Assembly (NCBI GenBank): GCA_945874225.1
Contig: CAMCFT010000010.1
Coordinates: 54,215 to 118,214, forward strand
Source: Flavobacterium psychrophilum
GTDB lineage: Bacteria > Bacteroidota > Bacteroidia > Flavobacteriales > Flavobacteriaceae
Reading direction: 5' to 3'
DNA length: 64,000 nucleotides
Below are positions 59,378 to 64,000 of this stretch, piece after piece. Every line of letters starts with the position of its first letter. The first letter of the stretch is position 1. The notes below the pieces were generated by a model that was not told the origin of the DNA, did no database searches, and saw only the letters and a program-made list of their open reading frames with translations. Position numbers and translations under genes: made by a program.

Positions 59378-59592
59378 AAAAAGCCTCAAATTTGCATCAA
59401 TATCATTCGTATCTAATAGTATACTCTTTTCCGCATATAACAAAGTGAAGTGTCTAAAATTCACTTAATACATTTGATTCCCCCCATTTAAATAAAAATA
59501 TACAAACTATAACAAAAATTTAAGTCATAAAATTATTGATATTTTATAAATTTAAATACTTTTGCACACTTAAATCATTTAACTAACTTATA

Positions 59593-60759
59593 ATGAAAAA
59601 AATAATTTTATTACTTACGGCTACAGTATTCTTAATTTCTTGTAGCAAAGACAAGTACACGATCTCTGGTACAGCAAAAGGAGTTGAAAATGGTAAAACC
59701 ATTATATTAGAAACCCAAGATGCTGCCGGTATGGGATTGATGGCCGTAGATACTGTAAAAGTAGAGAATGGTAAATTTGAAATAAAAGGAAAAGTTACTG
59801 AACCCGCTTTTTATATGTTACAGCTTGAAGGAGCAAATGGGAAATTTCCATTTATCTTAGAGAATGGAGATATTACTATTGAAATAAACAAAGACAGTAT
59901 CAATAAATCTAAACTTTCCGGAACCTACAACAATGATGAGTTTGTTAAGTTTAATGAAGAGCTTATGAATCTACAGAAAAGCGTAATGGATTTCCAAAAG
60001 AATAACACTGCTTTAATGAATCAGGCACAACAAGCTAAAGACACTGCTGTTATCAGTAAGTTAATGAAAGAATTTAGTAAAATTCAAGAAGGTGTTACTG
60101 CAGAATCTAAAAAGAAATATAACAGCTATGCAGAAACTCATCCTAAATCATTCATAAGCGCCTTAATTATCCAAGGAATGATGAATGATCCTGCTATTGA
60201 TATTAAGAAAATAGAAACATTATATGCTAGCCTGGATGAGTCGTTAAAAACTACAAAACCTGGTAAAGCAATACAAGCAAAAATTAAGGAAGCAAAAATG
60301 CCATCAGTTGGTACAACACCTTCTGCTCAACCTGCAACAACTAGTCCTCACTGAAGGTCAGACTTTTCAGCTCCTAACCCTGAAGGGCAACTAGTAACTC
60401 TAAAAGAAAATTTAGGAAAAGTAACTATTGTTGATTTTTGGGCATCATGGTGTGCTCCTTGCAGAGCCGAAAATCCAAATGTGGTAGCTATCTACAAGGA
60501 ATTTCACTCTAAAGGATTGAATATTGTTGGAGTCTCTTTGGACAAAGATGCAACAAAATGGAAAGAAGCCATTGCGAAGGATAAATTGTTCTGGATTCAG
60601 GTTTCGCATTTAAAATTTTGGGATGAACCCATAGCAAAACAATATAATGTAGAATCTATTCCTGCGACTTTTATACTAGATTCTTCAGGTAAAGTTGTTG
60701 CACGAGATCTAAGAGGCGATGAACTTAGAGCAAAAATTGAGGAACTTTTATCTAAATAA
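59593..60759 (+). pseudogene. DUF4369/TlpA-like thiol oxidoreductase interrupted by TGA
   Basis: The first part (residues 1-253) is a lipoprotein (FLISCSKD, Cys17) with a DUF4369 domain (YTISGTAKGVENGKTIILETQD). Codon 254 is TGA (60352-60354). The same frame then continues RSDFSAPNPEGQLVTLKEN ... VDFWASWCAPCRAEN (CxxC active site) to 60759, the expected AhpC/TlpA-like domain. So one base (TGG to TGA is the simplest change) splits an otherwise intact 388-residue periplasmic thiol-disulfide protein. Stop read-through, a real inactivation or a sequence error cannot be separated. Without the second part the protein loses its redox site. Confidence 0.85.
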
Positions 60760-60780
60760 TAGACTTATTTTTATACTAAT

Positions 60781-60808
60781 AAAAAATCTCCCTTGTGGAG
60801 ATTTTTTT
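60781..60808 (+). terminator. Terminator after the TlpA-like gene
   Basis: AATCTCC / GGAGATT stem (60785-60791, 60797-60803) with an A-run before and a T-run after. Confidence 0.85.
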
Positions 60809-60864
60809 TAGTTAATTCAATACCAATGCGTTGTAACTAATCCTAAAATTAAGTGAAAATATCC

Positions 60865-60895
60865 TTTGAAAACCTGCAAACAGTTTTTATATTTG
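60865..60895 (+). promoter_or_regulatory. tRNA-Tyr promoter
   Basis: TTTG (60865-60868), 19 bases, TATATTTG (60888-60895): a full match to the Bacteroidota promoter, 26 bases before the tRNA. This clean example supports the taxonomic call. Confidence 0.8.
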
Positions 60896-60921
60896 CAACC
60901 GCTTACCACAAATAAGCCTTT

Positions 60922-61002
60922 GGGGAGATACTCAAGCGGCCAACGAGGGCAGACTGTAAATCTGCTGTGTGAACTTCGCAGGTTCGAATCCTGCTCTCCC
61001 CA
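60922..61002 (+). tRNA. tRNA-Tyr (anticodon GTA)
   Basis: 81 bases with acceptor stem GGGGAGA / TCTCCCC, T arm GCAGG-TTCGAAT-CCTGC, anticodon loop CTGTAAA with anticodon GTA at 60956-60958, and a long variable arm, as expected of a class II bacterial tRNA-Tyr. CCA is not encoded (CAC follows). A promoter precedes it and a hairpin terminator follows. Confidence 0.95.
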
Positions 61003-61023
61003 CGAATAAATATATCAATATAG

Positions 61024-61054
61024 AAAAACGCCAAGTTCACTTGAGCGTTTTTTT
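61024..61054 (+). terminator. Terminator of tRNA-Tyr
   Basis: AAAAACGC...GCGTTTTTTT with AAGT/ACTT in the upper stem, about 20 bases after the tRNA. Confidence 0.85.
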
Positions 61055-61082
61055 GTTTGATCTATTTTCAAAGCGTAGCTTT

Positions 61083-61116
61083 GCAGGAAGGACGAAGTCA
61101 ATCCTGCTCTCCCCAC
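61083..61116. repeat. Degenerate copy of the tRNA-Tyr 3' end
   Basis: AATCCTGCTCTCCCCAC at 61100-61116 is identical to 60987-61003, and GCAGG at about 61083 matches the 5' side of the T stem. The middle (T loop) differs. Such a copy of a tRNA end is typical of an attachment site after integration and loss of an element. The 98 bases between the copies hold the terminator but no gene. Confidence 0.7.
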
Positions 61117-61122
61117 AAAAAT

Positions 61123-61150
61123 AAAAGTCCTGAAAATTTCAGGACTTTTT
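61123..61150 (+). terminator. Second terminator hairpin after the tRNA region
   Basis: AAAAGTCCTGAAA / TTTCAGGACTTTT perfect stem with T-run. The remaining stretch to 61349 shows nothing I can assign. Confidence 0.85.
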
Positions 61151-61349
61151 TCATGGTATATTCTCTACTAAATTATTTGGAAATTGGAGAACACGGATTA
61201 GTCGGATAAATGCTTTATCAGTAAAATTTAAAATTAGGATTAAGACTTAGGTTTGCTGTATATATTTCTTTTTTTAAATCTCACATAACTTCTACTGCCT
61301 AATAAAACTGAAAAATTATCAAAGTAATATGATTTACGAAACCCAATAA

Positions 61350-62150
61350 TTAAAAACCTGTATAAATTGACAATTCTTCTGCTCCAATTTTTCCGTAATT
61401 AACAAATAAATGATTGACAATATCCGATTTTAGTTTTTTTGCGTCTTTTTGCTCCGAAACACTTTTTATCAAATTAACTTGATTAGCAATCTCTTCTGAT
61501 GTTGCTAAAACTGGTAAAAACTCTGTGATTATTGATGATTTGGATTTACCATTTTCATTAGTTTGATAACAAATTGATACAGATTCCAGGACATTGCCGG
61601 AGTTATTTACGAAATTTGATTTTGAAAATATAAGTTGCTGCCCATTTTGTTGAATTTTTCGGGTCTGTAGTTTTTCTTCTGCCATAAATTGGATAAAGAA
61701 AAAATTACTTTCATCCATCTTAAAAGTAGATTTTATCAATATGGGGTTTTGTTCAACGATAAGAATCCTGTTCTGTGTTTCCGGACTAGCAAAATACGAA
61801 TACGGATCATTACCTTCAAAAATTATTGAACGGGTACTAAGTTTGTAAGTACTTATTGAAGGCACAAGGCTAGCCTTTAAAATGGTATAGAGCTCACTGC
61901 TTTTCTCTTTTATTAAGTTCGGATTGATATCAAACCTGCCTTTTGTTGGATTTATACATGAAACCTTAGCTGTTTTTTCAATAAAAACCAGATGGTCATC
62001 TGGTGAAAGTACATCTCCCACCTTCAGTTGTTTCTTTGTCATTGCTAATACAACTTTTCCTTTTACAAAAGTTACATAATATTTTTCGGTTTTCAGGACT
62101 GTTGCAGAGGTGCAAAATATAAAAACAAAAATTGTAAAAAAGTATTTCAT
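61350..62150 (-). CDS. Secreted hypothetical protein, third gene of the caspase-CHASE2 operon
   Basis: A 266-residue protein (from ATG 62150) with a signal peptide (MKYFFTIFVFIFCTSATVLKT). The first mature part (YYVTFVKGKVVLAMTKKQLKVGDVLSPDDHLVFIEKTAKVSC) resembles FecR- or SH3-like envelope domains seen with CHASE2 systems, but I am not sure. The rest is unrecognised. It starts 11 bases after the CHASE2 gene end and is co-transcribed with it. Perhaps an extracellular component of the sensing system. Confidence 0.65.
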   Translation of the reverse strand: MKYFFTIFVFIFCTSATVLKTEKYYVTFVKGKVVLAMTKKQLKVGDVLSPDDHLVFIEKTAKVSCINPTKGRFDINPNLIKEKSSELYTILKASLVPSISTYKLSTRSIIFEGNDPYSYFASPETQNRILIVEQNPILIKSTFKMDESNFFFIQFMAEEKLQTRKIQQNGQQLIFSKSNFVNNSGNVLESVSICYQTNENGKSKSSIITEFLPVLATSEEIANQVNLIKSVSEQKDAKKLKSDIVNHLFVNYGKIGAEELSIYTGF

Positions 62151-62161
62151 GTTGTTTGGAT

Positions 62162-63328
62162 TTATTTTTCTGATAAATAAGTGAGCCAATATTTGATTTT
62201 GTGTATGGGTGCTTTTTCTTTCCATAATTTTTTTATGAATAATATGATTCCTGTATAAATTGTCAAAAACAATATCTGGATACCAATATTAAATAAAAAA
62301 TAAGAACAAACTGAAATAATGGCAAGCAAAGTTGCACTCTTCAACAAATTTAGAAACCACTTTGAAGATTTTATCAAACCAGGCTGTTGCCAGTTAAAAA
62401 TAATTATCCGTGAATAAAGGGTAAATGCCACAATCATAAACAACAGCCAGCTTAGGCTGATTAAATGAGCACCTTCAATCAAGGACAGATAAACGTTCAG
62501 TAGAATGAGACTTCCAGGCATAACACCAAAAGAAGTTTTATGTCTGTCCTGCATAAAATCACCCATAACGATAATTCTGCCCTGCAAAAACTCTTTCACA
62601 ATTAACTCTTCCGGAAGTAGCATTAACTCCGATAAATTGACAACTGGATATTTACCATTTTGGAATACTTCGTCTTTTCTTATTTTATAATCTATTATAA
62701 CTGAATTTAAGCATGGATTACCATTGTCCCAATACAAACCCCAATTATGGCTAAATTTTCTTTTCTTCAGTTTTTCGTACATATATAACGGTATGGTCTT
62801 GTAGTCATCTTCCAATAATAAAGTGAATTTTACAAATCCTTCGTCAGCACTTTTATAATTAGACATTGCAGAAGGAACATTGATTTCAAGTTTTTCGGGT
62901 TTATTATTGTTGTCAGGATGCGTTGGAAAAACAATATTAGGAACTCCTGTAATGTTTTTGGAAAGTAGGCTGTCAGATGGAGATTTACCCTGTAGAAAGA
63001 CATCACAAATCGTAAATTTTGCTGCTCCGGGATGTTGTTGCATTATTTTAAAAAATTTGGCTAATGCTGCCCTATCCGTGATTACCTCATTGCCCAGATT
63101 GTCTTCGAGAGGAATAAGAGCCTTCTCATAGGCAAGATTGATGAAAATAAAATTATCTTTCGGAAGATTATCATCCAGTTGAAGCACCAACCGTTTTACA
63201 ACAGAAGTCCATTTAATGAGAAACTTTTCGTCACCATAAGTAAAGGGTGTGTGAAGCCAAATCAGGCTTAAAATCAGCAAAACAAATGCATGCAAAAAAC
63301 TGATTAACCATTTATTTCTTATTCTCAT
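62162..63328 (-). CDS. CHASE2-domain membrane protein
   Basis: A 388-residue protein with an N-terminal membrane helix (LISFLHAFVLLILSLIWLHTPF), a large extracytoplasmic CHASE2 domain (DNFIFINLAYEKALIPLEDNLGN ... FFKIMQQHPGAAKFTICDVF ... IIVMGDFMQDRHKTSFGVMPGSLILLNVYLSLIEG) and about three C-terminal helices (LLFMIVAFTLYSRIIIF, LATLLAIISVCSYFLF, ILFLTIYTGIILF). CHASE2 is an extracellular sensory domain. There is no kinase or cyclase output domain. The caspase-family gene immediately upstream (3-base gap) may supply the output. It is preceded by that gene and followed by the secreted protein. Confidence 0.85.
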   Translation of the reverse strand: MRIRNKWLISFLHAFVLLILSLIWLHTPFTYGDEKFLIKWTSVVKRLVLQLDDNLPKDNFIFINLAYEKALIPLEDNLGNEVITDRAALAKFFKIMQQHPGAAKFTICDVFLQGKSPSDSLLSKNITGVPNIVFPTHPDNNNKPEKLEINVPSAMSNYKSADEGFVKFTLLLEDDYKTIPLYMYEKLKKRKFSHNWGLYWDNGNPCLNSVIIDYKIRKDEVFQNGKYPVVNLSELMLLPEELIVKEFLQGRIIVMGDFMQDRHKTSFGVMPGSLILLNVYLSLIEGAHLISLSWLLFMIVAFTLYSRIIIFNWQQPGLIKSSKWFLNLLKSATLLAIISVCSYFLFNIGIQILFLTIYTGIILFIKKLWKEKAPIHKIKYWLTYLSEK

Positions 63329-63331
63329 TCC

Positions 63332-64000
63332 CTATTTTTTAGCAAATATATAATCGCCCCCAATATGCCCCGCTAATTCCAGCGTCCCGTACCTTGGTTC
63401 AGTTTTGGTTTCTGTCATTACGGCTTCCATAATCTGATTGATGAACATTTTTTGTGCCGTTAGGTATTTTTCCTTGTTATCAGTCAATGCCTTGACCAGG
63501 TATTTCATAAAAACACTTTCATCAGGGACTTCAGTGTCATTACCCGAAGTTATTGCCACACGGCTTATTTTTTCGTTTATGGTTTTTAGAGCGGCAGGAG
63601 CATTCTTGCCTATGGAGCGGGTTTTGAAAACACCTCCTGAAAAACAAGCATCCGTAATGAGTAAAGTGTGGCGAGAAGGAAGTTTGGCAATTAGATTTAA
63701 AACATCCTTGTTCTGAAGCCAAGTACTTGAGTCGTTTCTTTTGGCATCGACCAATAGCCAATAGCCTTTCTTCTCTTTTTCGACCCAAATTCCGTGGCCT
63801 GCATAAAAAATCAACAGATTGTCTTCGGGTTGAATGACAGTAGTGAGCTCTAGCAATTGCCTTTTGACATCATTTGCACTGGGATTAAACAAGGTAAAAA
63901 TAGTGCCATCCTCAAAATCGTAGTCCTTCTTGAGAATAAGTTTCAATCTGACAGCATCCTGAATAGGATTTTCCAAAGACGGAATGTTGATGTCCTCATA
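63332..64000 (-). CDS. Caspase-family (peptidase C14) protease, 5' end outside the window
   Basis: The frame is open to the right edge of the window (reading YEDINIPSLENPIQDAV at the edge), so the true start lies beyond 64000. The catalytic dyad is intact: His in FYAGHGIWVE (codon 63794-63796) and Cys in TDACFSGG (codon 63644-63646). It lacks any recognisable signal or extra domain in the visible 222 residues. As the first gene of an operon with a CHASE2 membrane protein it may be a protease activated by a signal, similar to metacaspases used in other bacterial programmed-death or defence systems. The target is unknown. Confidence 0.85.
   Translation of the reverse strand, partial: YEDINIPSLENPIQDAVRLKLILKKDYDFEDGTIFTLFNPSANDVKRQLLELTTVIQPEDNLLIFYAGHGIWVEKEKKGYWLLVDAKRNDSSTWLQNKDVLNLIAKLPSRHTLLITDACFSGGVFKTRSIGKNAPAALKTINEKISRVAITSGNDTEVPDESVFMKYLVKALTDNKEKYLTAQKMFINQIMEAVMTETKTEPRYGTLELAGHIGGDYIFAKK

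Noticed and set aside
60352..60354. Selenocysteine codon
   Set aside because: No selenocysteine insertion element or selenoprotein family matches; the residue next to the stop is not at the redox site, so mutation or error is simpler.
60481..60759. Separate small thioredoxin-like gene
   Set aside because: The apparent start is GTG after the CxxC motif; the preceding codons in the same frame belong to the domain, so it is the second part of the TGA-interrupted gene.

Overview
The window looks like chromosomal DNA of a Flavobacterium-type member of the Bacteroidota. The base composition is AT-rich. Several starts are preceded by the Bacteroidota promoter form TTTG - about 19 bases - TAnnTTTG (cleanest before tRNA-Tyr and yebC). 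Many proteins carry N-terminal signal peptides or lipoboxes, and two very large secreted proteins end in type IX secretion (T9SS) type A sorting domains. A protein with two DUF3494 ice-binding domains hints at a cold habitat, but that is inference. I found no intact IS element, prophage, CRISPR array or rRNA operon.

Layout: 1-5 kb holds a SAM methyltransferase, debris of an RND efflux pump, a PiT phosphate transporter with its DUF47 partner, and hutH. 5.1-10.3 kb is a complete threonine operon, thrA-thrB-thrC, led by a previously unlisted 33-residue threonine-rich leader peptide. 10.3-16.3 kb holds a SYLF protein, two GNAT acetyltransferases, an NAD(P)HX dehydratase, a lipoprotein and gcvT, with a dense island of palindromic repeats around the second GNAT gene. 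16.3-24.8 kb holds an S41 protease, yebC, a DUF134/DUF5320-like/NifX-like cluster with a nonsense mutation, a ribA-thioesterase-PLP enzyme cassette and a universal stress protein. 25-32 kb holds a membrane MutS-like ATPase bracketed by copies of the mnmE 5' end, mnmE, and a type IIL (MmeI-like) restriction-modification protein. 32-40 kb holds secreted and surface proteins and several broken genes. 40-43 kb is an AAA ATPase plus VWA protein pair with a (CAA)23 tract between them. 43.5-55.6 kb is a surface cluster: a membrane AraC-type regulator, divergent from a tail-collar protein, a 2,880-residue LamG/T9SS protein and a related 305-residue secreted protein. 55.7-60.8 kb holds small metabolic and hypothetical genes and a TlpA-like gene interrupted by TGA. 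60.9 kb has tRNA-Tyr. 61.3-64 kb is an operon of a caspase-family protease (cut by the window edge), a CHASE2 membrane protein and a secreted protein.

Themes: (1) the threonine operon appears to be controlled by translation of its leader peptide; (2) several palindromic elements, three of them with exact 7-10 bp target duplications, lie between genes; (3) some accessory genes lie between direct copies of a neighbour gene's edge, which may record how they were acquired; (4) the best candidates for undescribed biology are the caspase-CHASE2 operon and the collar/giant LamG surface cluster. All functional calls rest on reading the sequence and on recalled family motifs; no database search was run.
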